In this document: piece after piece, positions 34,579 through 43,540 of the stretch
How positions within the stretch are numbered: the stretch's first letter is position 1
Layout of the letters: each line of letters starts with the position of its first letter
Assembly: GCF_040253615.1 (NCBI RefSeq)
Contig: NZ_JBEJGY010000004.1
Coordinates: forward strand, 62,001 to 126,000
Length of the DNA stretch: 64,000 bases
Reading direction: 5' to 3'
Source of the DNA: Streptomyces sp. Edi4
GTDB taxonomy: Bacteria > Actinomycetota > Actinomycetes > Streptomycetales > Streptomycetaceae
The notes under the pieces: generated by a model
What the model was told of the DNA's origin: nothing
The model's input: only the letters and a program-made list of their open reading frames with translations
Databases searched by the model: none
Position numbers and translations under genes: made by a program

Positions 34579-36150
34579 ATGGCGACGTCCGACACCGGCA
34601 TGCACCCGCCCCCGCAGACATCGTTATCAACGCACCCACCCGCGTCCACGCACCCACCCGCACCGGCGCCCCCACCCGTATCCACACACCCACGCGTAGC
34701 CACTCCATCCAGCTCGCCAGGGCCCGCAGCGCCGCGATTCGCCGTCGTCGATCCGGCCACCGGTGAGGCCTTCGAAGAGGCGCCCGACCAGGGTCCGGAG
34801 GAACTGGACGCCGCCGTCGAACGGGCCTCCTCGGCTTGGAGGGACTGGCGGGCCGCTCCGGACGCCCGTGCCGCCGCGCTGCTGACCGCCGCCGATGCCG
34901 TCGAAGGCGCCGGTGACACTCTCGCCCGTCTGCTCAGCCGGGAGCAGGGCAAGCCGCTCGCCGAGTCGAACGCGGAGATCGCCCGTACGGCCGCCCGGCT
35001 GCGGTACTTCGCCGGCCTGACCGACCCCGGCAGCAGACCGATCCGCGACGGGCGGCCGGTGTCCAGCGAGGTTCGTTGGCGCTCGATCGGCCCGGTCGCG
35101 GCGATCGTCCCCTGGAACTTTCCCCTACAACTCGCCGCCGCGAAGTTCGCGCCCGCACTGGCGGCCGGCAACACCGTGCTCCTCAAGCCGTCCCCCTTCA
35201 CCCCCCTCGCGACCCGCCTGCTCGGCGCGGTCCTCGCCGCCGCCCTGCCGCGAGACGTCCTGACCGTCGTCACCGGCCGCGAACCCCTGGGGGCCCAGCT
35301 GGCCTCCCACCCCGGCATCCGCCACGTCACCTTCACCGGTTCGGTGGCCACCGGGCGGAGCGTCGCCGCGTCGGCGGCGGCCTCCCTCACCAGGGTCACC
35401 CTTGAACTGGGCGGCAACGACGCGGCCGTCCTGCTGGACGACGTCGAGGTGGACCGGATCGCGGACCGCCTCTTCTGGGCCGCGTTCCGCAACTGCGGGC
35501 AAGTCTGCATGGCCGTCAAACGCGTCTACGTCCCGGTCCGGCTCCACGCCCAGGTCGTCGAAGCGCTGGCCCAGCGCGCGAGGGACGTGCGGGTCGGGCC
35601 CGGGCTCGACCCCGACACCCGACTCGGCCCCCTGAACAACGCCCCCCAGCTCGCCCGAGTCGACGCTCTCGTCCAGCGGGCCCTGGCCGCCGGCGCCCGG
35701 GCCGCGTCGGGCGGCCGACGCCTGGAGCGGCCGGGCTACTTCTTCGCCCCCACCGTCCTCACCGACGTCCCGCCGGACAGCCCGGTGGTGACCGACGAGC
35801 AGTTCGGGCCCGTCCTGCCCGTGCTGCCCTACCGCAGCCTCGACGAAGCCCTGGACGCGGCCAACGGCACCGGCTTCGGACTGGGCGGCTCGGTCTGGGG
35901 CACCGACCTCGACCGCGCGGAAGCGGTGGCCCAACGACTCGAATGCGGCACCGCATGGATCAACCACCACGCGGAACTGTCCCTCGCCCAGCCCTTCGCC
36001 GGCGTCAAGGACAGCGGACTCGGAGTCGCCGGCGGCCCCTGGGGTCTCTACGGCAACCTTCGGCCGTTCGTCGTCCACCGCCCCCACAAACACCGTTCCC
36101 ACGACCACCGGCACGACGACCGCCAGCCCGACGAGGAGGCTTCGCGGTGA
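34579..36150 (+). CDS. NAD(P)-dependent aldehyde dehydrogenase
   Basis: A 523-residue ALDH. VPWNFPLQLAAAKFAPALAAG forms the cofactor site, FTGSVATGRSVA the nucleotide loop, LELGGNDAAVL supplies the catalytic Glu and NCGQVCMAVKRVYV the catalytic Cys. The first 45 residues are a low-complexity Thr/His/Pro/Ser tail encoded by imperfect CCACCCGC-type repeats; they are not part of the family. Codon 16 in this tail is TTA (34624-34626). In context it may oxidise the furan aldehyde made by the MfnB-like enzyme to a furoate. Its stop overlaps the next gene's GTG (GTGA). Confidence 0.93.
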   Translation: MATSDTGMHPPPQTSLSTHPPASTHPPAPAPPPVSTHPRVATPSSSPGPAAPRFAVVDPATGEAFEEAPDQGPEELDAAVERASSAWRDWRAAPDARAAALLTAADAVEGAGDTLARLLSREQGKPLAESNAEIARTAARLRYFAGLTDPGSRPIRDGRPVSSEVRWRSIGPVAAIVPWNFPLQLAAAKFAPALAAGNTVLLKPSPFTPLATRLLGAVLAAALPRDVLTVVTGREPLGAQLASHPGIRHVTFTGSVATGRSVAASAAASLTRVTLELGGNDAAVLLDDVEVDRIADRLFWAAFRNCGQVCMAVKRVYVPVRLHAQVVEALAQRARDVRVGPGLDPDTRLGPLNNAPQLARVDALVQRALAAGARAASGGRRLERPGYFFAPTVLTDVPPDSPVVTDEQFGPVLPVLPYRSLDEALDAANGTGFGLGGSVWGTDLDRAEAVAQRLECGTAWINHHAELSLAQPFAGVKDSGLGVAGGPWGLYGNLRPFVVHRPHKHRSHDHRHDDRQPDEEASR

Positions 36151-37253
36151 GGTTCCGGGCGGCCGTACTGCGCTCCTACCAGGACCCGTTCACGGTGGAG
36201 GAGGTGACCCTGCGCACGGCACCCGCCGCCGGGGAGATCCTGGTCGAGATCGCGGGTTGCGGAATGTGCCGCACCGACCTCGCGGTACGACGCTCCGCCG
36301 GCCGCAGCCCGCTGCCCGCCGTCCTCGGCCACGAGGGCGCCGGGGTGGTCGTGGCCACGGGCGGCGGGCCGGACACCACGATCGGTGTCGGTGACCACGT
36401 CGTGCTCAGCTTCGACTCCTGCGGCCACTGCCACAACTGCCTCGGTGGCGCACCCGCCTACTGTGACTCCTTCGCCTCCCTCAACCTCTTCGGCGGCCGT
36501 ACTGAGGATCCGGCAGCGCTTACCGACACGGCCGGACGGGCCCTGGCCCCAAGGTGGTTCGGGCAGTCCTCGTTCGCCCAGTACGCGCTGCTGCCCGCCC
36601 GCAATGCCGTCCGCGTCGACCCGGCCCTGCCCGTCGAACTGCTCGGTCCCCTCGGCTGCGGCTTCCTGACCGGCGCCGGAGCCGTCCTCAACACCTTCGC
36701 CGTCGGCCCCGGCGACACCTTGCTGGTGCTCGGCGCGGGCGGGGTGGGCCTTGCCGCGGTGATGGCGGCCACCGCCGCGGGTGCCCTCACCGTCGCCGTG
36801 GACCGCCATCCCGGACGCTTGGCTCTGGCCGAACGGTACGGCGCGCTCGCGCTGCCCGTCGGGTCGACCGGGCTGCCGGAGCGTATCCGGAAGCTGACCG
36901 ACGGCGGCGCGCGGTACGCGCTGGACACCACGGCCGCGCCCGCGCTCATCAACGACGCGCTCCTCGCCCTGCGCCCCACCGGGAGCCTTGGCCTCGTGGC
37001 CCGGCTCCCGACCGCGCTGTCCCTCGAACCGGGCACGCTGGACCGAGGCCGGTGCATCCGCCACATCTGTGCGGGCGACGCCGTGCCATCGCTGCTGATA
37101 CCCCGCCTCACGGGGCTGTGGCAGAGCGGAAGATTCCCGTTCGACGAGCTCATTCGCACCTACCCGCTGGCCGACATCAATGAGGCCGAACGTGACTGCA
37201 CGGAGGGACGCGTGGTCAAACCCGTCCTGATCCCGGAGCGAACACACCACTGA
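36147..37253 (+). CDS. Zinc-dependent alcohol dehydrogenase (aryl-alcohol type)
   Basis: A 368-residue medium-chain dehydrogenase. Catalytic zinc ligands are in GCGMCRTDLAV and GHEGAG. Four cysteines of the structural zinc lie in DSCGHCHNCLGGAPAYC. PLGCGFLTGAGAVLN and the Rossmann loop VLGAGGVGLAAV follow, as in benzyl/aryl-alcohol dehydrogenases. GTG 36147 has GAGGAGG upstream and is coupled to the ALDH. It could interconvert the hydroxymethyl group of the furan and an aldehyde, giving the ALDH a second substrate. This role is inferred from position. Confidence 0.92.
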   Translation: MRFRAAVLRSYQDPFTVEEVTLRTAPAAGEILVEIAGCGMCRTDLAVRRSAGRSPLPAVLGHEGAGVVVATGGGPDTTIGVGDHVVLSFDSCGHCHNCLGGAPAYCDSFASLNLFGGRTEDPAALTDTAGRALAPRWFGQSSFAQYALLPARNAVRVDPALPVELLGPLGCGFLTGAGAVLNTFAVGPGDTLLVLGAGGVGLAAVMAATAAGALTVAVDRHPGRLALAERYGALALPVGSTGLPERIRKLTDGGARYALDTTAAPALINDALLALRPTGSLGLVARLPTALSLEPGTLDRGRCIRHICAGDAVPSLLIPRLTGLWQSGRFPFDELIRTYPLADINEAERDCTEGRVVKPVLIPERTHH

Positions 37254-37335
37254 ACCGGAACCGTGCGCCCCGCCGACAACCCCTGAGCCGCGTCCGGCCC
37301 TTCGGGCCGTGCACCCATCGTCTTTTGGAGGACAC

Positions 37336-38295
37336 ATGGCCGGCCCGACGACGCACCGGAGCGACGACGACACGGCGGTCCCGACGACCCGGTCAGCAGC
37401 TTCAGCGCGTACGGACACCGAGGGCGTTGACGGCGGCGTGGGGTTGACCGCACTGCTGGTCGCGGCGGCACGGGCGATCGAGAGCCATCGCGACGACAGC
37501 CTGGCCCAGGACCCCTACGCGGAACACTTCGTGCGCGCCGCCCCGTCGTGCGCCGGCTGGCCGATACGGATCCAGCAGGTGCCCGAAGGCGACGAGGATC
37601 CGCTGTGGGGGCGGTTCGCCCGCTACTTCGGTCTGCGGACCAGGGTCCTGGACGACTTCGTCCTCGCGTCCACGGCAGCGGGCGCACGGCAACTGGTGCT
37701 GCTGGGCGCCGGGTTGGACACCCGCGCGCTGCGGCTCGACTGGGCGTCGCCGGACTGTGTGGTCTTCGAGGTCGACCGGGCGGGTGTGCTCGACTTCAAG
37801 CACCGAGTGCTCACGGACCTCGGGGCCCCTACGAAGGTGAAACGCGTGCCAGTGCCCGTCGACCTGCGCGCGGACTGGGCGGGCGCGCTGACCGCCGGCG
37901 GGTTCGACGCCTCGGCGCCGACCGTCTGGCTGGCGGAGGGACTGCTCTTCTATCTGCCCGGCCCCGCGGAGACCCAACTCATCGACACGGTGGACCAGTT
38001 GTCCGCTGACGGCAGCGCTTTCGCATTCGAGGCCAAGCTGGAGAAGGACCTGTTGCGGTACCGCGACAGCCCGCTGTACGTGGCGACACGCGAGAAGATC
38101 GGCATCGACCTGCTCGACCTCTTCGCCAGGGGACCCCGACCGGACTCAGCGGGCCACCTGTCCGAAAAAGGCTGGTCGACCTCGACGCACACCCCCTTCG
38201 ACTTCACCCACCGACACGGCCGGGGCCCCCTCCCCCAGCCCAACGACGCGCTGGAGGGCAATCGTTGGGTCTTCGCGCGCAAAGGGCGGGCGTGA
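37336..38295 (+). CDS. SAM-dependent methyltransferase, TIGR00027/LCM-like
   Basis: A 319-residue enzyme of the family related to leucine carboxyl methyltransferases. GLTALLVAAARAIESHRDD and QDPYAEHFV form the typical N-terminus. The SAM loop is LVLLGAGLDTRALRLDW, with FEVDRAGVLDFK and WLAEGLLFYLPGPAE after it. ATG 37336 has GGAGGA 5 nt upstream. It lies 82 bp after the alcohol dehydrogenase in the same direction. Carboxyl methylation of a furoic acid would fit both family and context, but other O-methylations are possible. Confidence 0.9.
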   Translation: MAGPTTHRSDDDTAVPTTRSAASARTDTEGVDGGVGLTALLVAAARAIESHRDDSLAQDPYAEHFVRAAPSCAGWPIRIQQVPEGDEDPLWGRFARYFGLRTRVLDDFVLASTAAGARQLVLLGAGLDTRALRLDWASPDCVVFEVDRAGVLDFKHRVLTDLGAPTKVKRVPVPVDLRADWAGALTAGGFDASAPTVWLAEGLLFYLPGPAETQLIDTVDQLSADGSAFAFEAKLEKDLLRYRDSPLYVATREKIGIDLLDLFARGPRPDSAGHLSEKGWSTSTHTPFDFTHRHGRGPLPQPNDALEGNRWVFARKGRA

Positions 38296-38372
38296 GAGTT
38301 GGGCGAGGCAACACCCTCCGGTCCGAGTTCGCGATGTGCGCGATTTCGCGCGTCAGTTACGTGACGCTGACG

Positions 38373-39425
38373 TCACACAGCGGGGGCAGGCGTGACAACT
38401 GGCGGGTTGAGGCGGGCGAAGCCTTCCTGGCGCTGGTAGGGGAAGTACGGGTACGGCGCCGTCTTGCCGCTTGCGGCATCGAGCTTCGCCTCCTGGTCGG
38501 GCGTGAGCCTCCATCCGACGGCACCGAGGTTCTGGCGAAGCTGGTTCTCGTCGCGGGCGCCGATGATGACGGAGGACACGGTCGGTCGCTGCAACAGCCA
38601 GTTGATGGCGATCTGTGGAACGCTTTTGCCGGTCTCCTGCGCGATCTCGTCAAGGGCGTCGACGACTCGGTACAGGTGTTCGTCCTCGACCGGCGGCCCG
38701 TAGTCCGCGGTGTGGTGCAGTCGGCTGTTGGCCGGTAGCTGCTGGCCACGGCGGATCTTGCCGGTGAGCCGTCCCCAGCCGAGCGGGCTCCAGACGAGGG
38801 CTCCGAGGCCCTGGTCGAGCCCGAGGGGCATCAGCTCCCATTCATAGTCGCGTCCGATGAGGGAGTAGTAGACCTGATGAGCGACATAGCGTGAGTGGCC
38901 GAATCTGTCCGCGACCGCAAGGGACTTCATCGCCTGCCAGCCGGAGAAGTTGGAGATCCCGATGTAGCGGACCTTGCCTGCTCGTACGAGATCGTCGAGT
39001 GTGGACAGGACTTCCTCGATCGGCGTACCGGCGTCAAAGGCGTGCAGTTGAAACAGGTCGATGTAGTCCGTGCCGAGCCGGCGCAGGGCGTCCTCACATG
39101 CGGTGATCAGGCGAGTGCGAGAGGAGCCGGCATCGCCTGGGCCGTCGCCCATCGGCAGACCGGTTTTGGTGGACACGATCACCTGGTCCCTGCGGCCCTT
39201 GATGGCTTGGCCCAGCACCTCCTCGGAGGCACCGTTGGAATAGACATCCGCGGTGTCGAACATCGTGATGCCGGCGTCGAGGCAGATGTCCACGAGACGG
39301 CGGGCTTCTAGCCCATCACTGGTGCCCCAGGCACCGAACAGCGGCCCCTGACCGCCAAAGGTGCCGGTCCCGAAGCTCAGTGCGGGGACCTTGAGGCCGG
39401 ATGCGCCCAGCCGCCTGTATTCCAT
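38373..39425 (-). CDS. Aldo/keto reductase
   Basis: A 350-residue AKR. The opening YRRLGASGLKVPALSFGTGT is standard. The catalytic set is FDTADVYSNGASEEVLG (Asp, Tyr), VSTKTGLP (Lys) and YIDLFQLHAFD (His). The NADPH site lies near SSVIIGARDENQLRQNL. GAGAGGG precedes the ATG at 39425. It is divergent from a TetR gene with paired operators between them and is therefore probably induced by that regulator's ligand. Substrate unknown. Confidence 0.92.
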   Translation of the reverse strand: MEYRRLGASGLKVPALSFGTGTFGGQGPLFGAWGTSDGLEARRLVDICLDAGITMFDTADVYSNGASEEVLGQAIKGRRDQVIVSTKTGLPMGDGPGDAGSSRTRLITACEDALRRLGTDYIDLFQLHAFDAGTPIEEVLSTLDDLVRAGKVRYIGISNFSGWQAMKSLAVADRFGHSRYVAHQVYYSLIGRDYEWELMPLGLDQGLGALVWSPLGWGRLTGKIRRGQQLPANSRLHHTADYGPPVEDEHLYRVVDALDEIAQETGKSVPQIAINWLLQRPTVSSVIIGARDENQLRQNLGAVGWRLTPDQEAKLDAASGKTAPYPYFPYQRQEGFARLNPPVVTPAPAV

Positions 39426-39455
39426 GACTGACCCTCTCTCAACGTCCAACGCATC

Positions 39456-39531
39456 TAACGGTCCTGGAGTTCCGTTAGTGTGGGACCCAACGTAGCAGGT
39501 GCGAGTCATTAACGAAACTGGAGTGCCGTTA
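39456..39531. promoter_or_regulatory. Two TetR operators between AKR and TetR genes
   Basis: Operator 1 (39456-39477) has arms TAACGG and CCGTTA, 10 bp apart. Operator 2 (39510-39531) has TAACGA and CCGTTA with the same spacing. Both share the centre CTGGAGT. Operator 2 ends on the A of the TetR start codon, consistent with autorepression. Confidence 0.7.
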
Positions 39532-40160
39532 TGGGTTTTGAGGGTCCGGATCCGGGGACCATCCGGCCTGGCGGACGCACGGCACGGGTGCGGGCGTCGG
39601 TGCTGCAGGCAACTGGGGACGCCTTGACGGAGCATGGCTTTGCCCACCTGGATCTCGCCGACATCGCGCGCCGTGCCGAGGTGGGCAAGACCACCGTGTA
39701 CCGCCGTTGGGGAACGGTGACCGCCCTGGTGGCCGACTTGCTGCTCGACATGGCCGAACAGTCACTGCCGCGTACCGAGACCGGCTCGCTGCTCGGTGAT
39801 CTCCAGGCCAATGCCCGGCTTGTGCAAAGCACGTTGGCCGATCCGCGGCAAGGGCCGCTGTTCAAGGCAGTGATCGCCGCAGCCACCTGCGAGGCAAAGA
39901 CAGCCGATGCCCTGCATCGGTTCTACGAGATCCGCGTCAAGGAGTGGGCACCCTGCGTACAACAGGCCATCACCCGGGGCGAGGTGCCCGAGGGCACGAA
40001 TGCCCACGAGGTGATCCGTGCCGTCTCCGCCCCCCTCTACTACCGCCTGCTGACCAGTAGCGACCCTCTAGACCAAGCCGCCGCAGACCGGGCCGCCGAG
40101 GCCGCGGCGGCCGCAGCGCGCGCGGGCGCGTACGTGTTGGGCGACGAAGGTCGCGCGTGA
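39531..40160 (+). CDS. TetR-family transcriptional regulator
   Basis: A 209-residue repressor. The HTH comprises VRASVLQATGDALTEHGFAH, LADIARRAEVGKTTVYRRWG and a following helix (residues 20-70). The C-terminal domain belongs to the TetR_C_16-like helical type. It probably controls the divergent aldo/keto reductase and itself. No strong ribosome site is visible, and the start codon lies inside operator 2, so the transcript may be leaderless. Confidence 0.9.
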   Translation: MGFEGPDPGTIRPGGRTARVRASVLQATGDALTEHGFAHLDLADIARRAEVGKTTVYRRWGTVTALVADLLLDMAEQSLPRTETGSLLGDLQANARLVQSTLADPRQGPLFKAVIAAATCEAKTADALHRFYEIRVKEWAPCVQQAITRGEVPEGTNAHEVIRAVSAPLYYRLLTSSDPLDQAAADRAAEAAAAAARAGAYVLGDEGRA

Positions 40161-41008
40161 CACCGGCTGCCCGCATCTCGGCATGTTCTGGGACTCCACG
40201 GCCCAGCGGCGGTAAGAGCGAGTGGGCCCGGGCCCCTTCAACTGCCTGTGCGCCAGATGCCGACATCGGCCTTGGTGCCGCCCGACGAAAGCCACCGCTG
40301 GAACAGCACGCCGGGTGCCCTCGGAGTGGGAACTGGGCTGTCCGCCAGGGAGGATGTACGCCAGCGGGGCGATACGGAGCGGGACGTGCGCGGCCGTCGC
40401 GGCCCTGACGGGATCGAGGACCGCTCCGCCGACAAGCTACACCAGGGGAACTTCTCGGCTGAGCTGGCGTCCGGAGCGATACGTATGAGGTCGGGAGCGG
40501 CCCGGGTGCAGGATGCGACCGGGCGAGGGCGTACGTCGTGGAGGGGTTTCGGTTGGCTCCCGCCGTGTTCGTCCCTCCTTGTGAGACGAGCCCGCCCCTG
40601 GATCCCGAAGTGGCGTGAGCCGGGCGCCGGATCGTAGCGATCCGAACCCGGGTAGGGACGCGGGATGTAACGGTCGATGTCGAATGGAGCGCAGGCGAAT
40701 TCGGATCCCGGGTCGCGGGGGGCCACGCCGACCAGTCCCATCTTCCACCGCGCCATCCTCGCTTTCGCCACGATGCCCCCACGGCGCGGGCTCGCGGCCC
40801 GGGACCGATGACCTGAGACCCGGCCCCCGGCGCGGTGCGCTGCGCCCGGAAGACCATCAGCGTGGGACGCCGGCGGCCACGGCACCGGAGTGGCCGGGCG
40901 GGCGGAGATCGGGCCGGGCCCTGTCGGATCCACGGGCGTGGCGAGACGCTGGTGACGCCGGCCTGCCCCAGGTAGCCGTCACCACCGGCCCGGGCCCGGC
41001 AGTTCGGG
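40161..41008. other. 848 bp with no convincing gene
   Basis: A minus-strand frame around 40600-40780 reads MARWKMGLVGVAPRDPGSEF, then FDIDRYIPRPYPGSDRYDP. It could be the start of a broken gene, but the rest of the frame (to 40238) is unlike a folded protein and a second frame carries other short protein-like pieces. Probably decayed coding DNA of unknown origin. Confidence 0.4.
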
Positions 41009-41533
41009 TCAGAGCCCTCGTGTCGTCCGGCGGCGGTACGAGCGTGCCGCTATGAGCAGGCCGATCGCCCACACCAGAAACTGCGGGATCCCGTAAATGG
41101 TGATCCACGAGCTGAAGACGCTGTCGTCATTCCACTGAACCACGGTCTGGATGGCGGCCCAGACGGTGTACAGGAGCAGGAATACCGAGACCGCGAAGGC
41201 TGTACCGGCCAGCATTCGCGGCGGGACCCTTCGTCCCGCCATGAGCGGCACCCATCTCGGGAACACCAGCCCCCACGACCGGACCAGGCTCAACGCCAGG
41301 ACGCCGCCCAACAGGGCCAGTCCGCTGAGGACGAGGAGGTAGGGCCCGCCTCCCTCGGCGTACCAGTCCCGGAACTTGTCCTTGTCGGCCCACAGCGGAA
41401 TGCCCAGTGCCCATACCGCGTGCAGTGGGATGAATCCGACAGTCGCGGAGAGGGCGGACGCGTAGGCGGCCCGGACGGCCCGTTGCGGGGGCGGTGAAAT
41501 GTCGGTTCCTGCGGGAGCGGTGACCTCGGACAT
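41009..41533 (-). CDS. Four-TM membrane protein, DUF3995-like
   Basis: A 174-residue protein with four hydrophobic helices. Between the first two is HAVWALGIPLWADKDKFRDW, and WVPLMAGRRVPPRML precedes the third. This layout resembles DUF3995-type membrane proteins. The ATG at 41533 is chosen for AGGAGG 8 nt before it; an upstream ATG would add an unconserved tail. Function unknown, no linked partner. Confidence 0.78.
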   Translation of the reverse strand: MSEVTAPAGTDISPPPQRAVRAAYASALSATVGFIPLHAVWALGIPLWADKDKFRDWYAEGGGPYLLVLSGLALLGGVLALSLVRSWGLVFPRWVPLMAGRRVPPRMLAGTAFAVSVFLLLYTVWAAIQTVVQWNDDSVFSSWITIYGIPQFLVWAIGLLIAARSYRRRTTRGL

Positions 41534-41838
41534 GAACTGGGCCTCCTGGCACATGCGTTGGAGCAACGGTTGCTCACGACGCACTGTTCCAAAGGTTCAC
41601 CGACGACCACATCAACACCAGGTCGCTGCCTGCTCCTGCTCGAGAGCGACCTCTCGCGCCCGCCCCCTCCCCCGCGCGAGGGAACAGGTCTTCAGCCACC
41701 GACCAGGACCGGTCGCGGAGGGCGGTACGGGGTCTTACCGCCGAGTTCCAGTGCCCCGAGGGGCGCCGATTTCAAAAGGCACCTCTCGGTCACTGCGGCA
41801 CACACGGGGTCAGCGTCGCGCGGGCGCCGGCCCCCGGG
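41534..41838. other. 305 bp without a gene
   Basis: Short frames only. I see no promoter consensus, repeat or hairpin that can be supported. Confidence 0.5.
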
Positions 41839-42141
41839 TCACCGCGCCTCGGAGCAGACGCCCTGGACGGTCACCCAAATGTTGTTGTCGGGGGTGGTGC
41901 CACTGGCCACCACCCCGCCGGAGTAACAGCCGTGCGGAAGTTTGTAGTCCGCTTTTGCCCGGGCACCGTCCAGCGAACCGCTGGTCCCGGTGACGTAGAC
42001 GTAATAGGTGAACGAGTTCGCCGACACCCCTGCCCGCACCGGCGCGGCAGTGGCGGCCGACGCCGGGACGGCCAGTGCCGCCCCGGCCAACAGGGCCACC
42101 GCGACTGCGGCGAGTCCGGTCGTCGTGAGCTTTCCGTTCAA
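41839..42141 (-). CDS. Small secreted protein
   Basis: A 100-residue protein starting at TTG (LNGKLTTTG) with GGGAGG 5 nt upstream. The signal peptide core is AAVAVALLAGAALAVPASA and cleavage is likely after ASA or TAAP. The mature part (SFTYYVYVTGTSGSLDGARA, HGCYSGGVVASGTTPDNNIW, VQGVC) has two cysteines that could form a disulphide. Longer ATG starts give an Arg/Pro-rich non-conserved tail. Family not recognised. Confidence 0.72.
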   Translation of the reverse strand: MNGKLTTTGLAAVAVALLAGAALAVPASAATAAPVRAGVSANSFTYYVYVTGTSGSLDGARAKADYKLPHGCYSGGVVASGTTPDNNIWVTVQGVCSEAR

Positions 42142-42419
42142 GGAATCCTCCCGATCAATAACCGTACGGCGCACGGTAGTTACGCCGTCGGCATGGAACC
42201 TAAAGGCCCACCGCATGCACCGCAACAGTCGTTGCGCCCTGTGCAACCAGATGCCGATGCGGGGTCTCTCTTCGAGCCCCGGCGCGGGGGCGGCTCGGCG
42301 GCAGGCATCCGGGCAAGTGCGGGCAATGGTGCGCCGGCTGCCGCGCGCCATGACCTCGCCGACGCCACCTCGCACGGCCCGGACCGCGCCCACGACGGGG
42401 CTTCGGGACACGTGTTGTG

Positions 42420-43286
42420 TCAGTTCGCGGGGCGGCTCGCGGTGAAGAGACCCCACCTGAGCAGCCGGCGCCGGGTGATGTCCTCCCACCGGGGCAAGTT
42501 GTCCAGCAGGGCGTCGAGGTAGCTCTGGCTGATGACTCCGCGCAGCTCAGGGGCGCGGTGGCGTACCTCTTCGTCGAGGCGTGCGTAGTGGGTGATCAGG
42601 TGCTCGGTCAGGTCCTCGAAGTCGGCCTTCATGCCGAGTAGGGCCAGTCGCTCCAGGTAGAAGGACGGTGTCGCCAGGCTCTCCACGCCCAGCCGGGACA
42701 GAGCGGGTCGCACGGCCTCAACAGGTGTCGTGGGGGCAGCCATGATGTCCGAGAAGACCAACGCTCCACCCGGTTTGAGCACACGTACCGCCTCGCGCAG
42801 AGCGCCTGCCCGGTCGGTCACGTGGCACAGGACTTCCAGGGACCAGACGACGTCGAAGCGCGCGGACTGACCGGGCAAGTCGTTGAGCGAGCGTGTGCGC
42901 ACCTCGATGAGGTGGTCCAGGCCGCGCCGGGCGTTGGCGGCGCGGTGTCGCCGGTTGTGTTCCGCACTGAGGTCGATGGCCACCACATGGCAACCGAAGC
43001 GCTCGGCGAGCGCACGGGCCGAGCCTCCGTACCCCGATCCGAGATCCAGCACCGCCGCGTCGGGGCCGAGCAGGTCCGCGATCCGGTTCGCGGCGTGCCG
43101 CACCGTGCGGTGCGAGGCGTCCGCGATCGGCTCCCGCGCATGCGTGTACATCCCGATGTGGATGTCCTCCCCGCCCCACACCGCGTCGTAGAAGGCATCC
43201 ACGTCGCTGGTCTCGTAGTAACGGCGCGTGGACTCGTCATGGCCCGGAGCGTTGCTGCTGCCGGCGGTCGCGGGGTCATCGGTCAT
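42420..43286 (-). CDS. SAM-dependent methyltransferase (sarcosine/dimethylglycine MT-like)
   Basis: A 288-residue class I methyltransferase. The N-terminal signature YYETSDVDAFYDAVWGGEDI, then HIGMY, is typical of glycine/sarcosine N-methyltransferase relatives. SAM motif I is VLDLGSGYGGSARALAERFG. DVVWSLEVLCHVTDRAGAL and KPGGALVFSDIMA follow. It starts at ATG 43286 with a weak GGGGAAA. It is divergent from a YbdK-type ligase gene. The methyl acceptor is uncertain: small amines or natural-product substrates are both known for the family. Confidence 0.88.
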   Translation of the reverse strand: MTDDPATAGSSNAPGHDESTRRYYETSDVDAFYDAVWGGEDIHIGMYTHAREPIADASHRTVRHAANRIADLLGPDAAVLDLGSGYGGSARALAERFGCHVVAIDLSAEHNRRHRAANARRGLDHLIEVRTRSLNDLPGQSARFDVVWSLEVLCHVTDRAGALREAVRVLKPGGALVFSDIMAAPTTPVEAVRPALSRLGVESLATPSFYLERLALLGMKADFEDLTEHLITHYARLDEEVRHRAPELRGVISQSYLDALLDNLPRWEDITRRRLLRWGLFTASRPAN

Positions 43287-43540
43287 GGCGGGTGGTTTCC
43301 CCACGACGGCCGGGCCGACGCGCCCCATACGAGCCAACAACACGCCGCCGGCCCGTTCCCACTTCCGTACGGAAGCGTCGGCGCGCACGACGGATCACAA
43401 CTGAGCGACGCGATCGCCGACTGGCCACGGAGTCCTGGCGGCACTGCGCCGACGGCGGTGGATGGAGCCCTCGCAGACGTCGCGTCCGCACGGCGGGATT
43501 TGGGACAGCCACGGCCGTCGGTCTGTGCCAGGGTGTTGCT

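Noticed and set aside
34615..34700. Possible CRISPR-like tandem repeats
   Set aside because: The units are short, imperfect, contiguous and in frame inside the ALDH coding sequence, with no spacers.
40238..40933. Minus-strand frame starting in a WKMGLVGVAPRD-like stretch
   Set aside because: Only the first 40 or so residues look protein-like; the rest is Ser/Arg/Pro-rich without motif. Kept as a note on the empty region, not as a gene.
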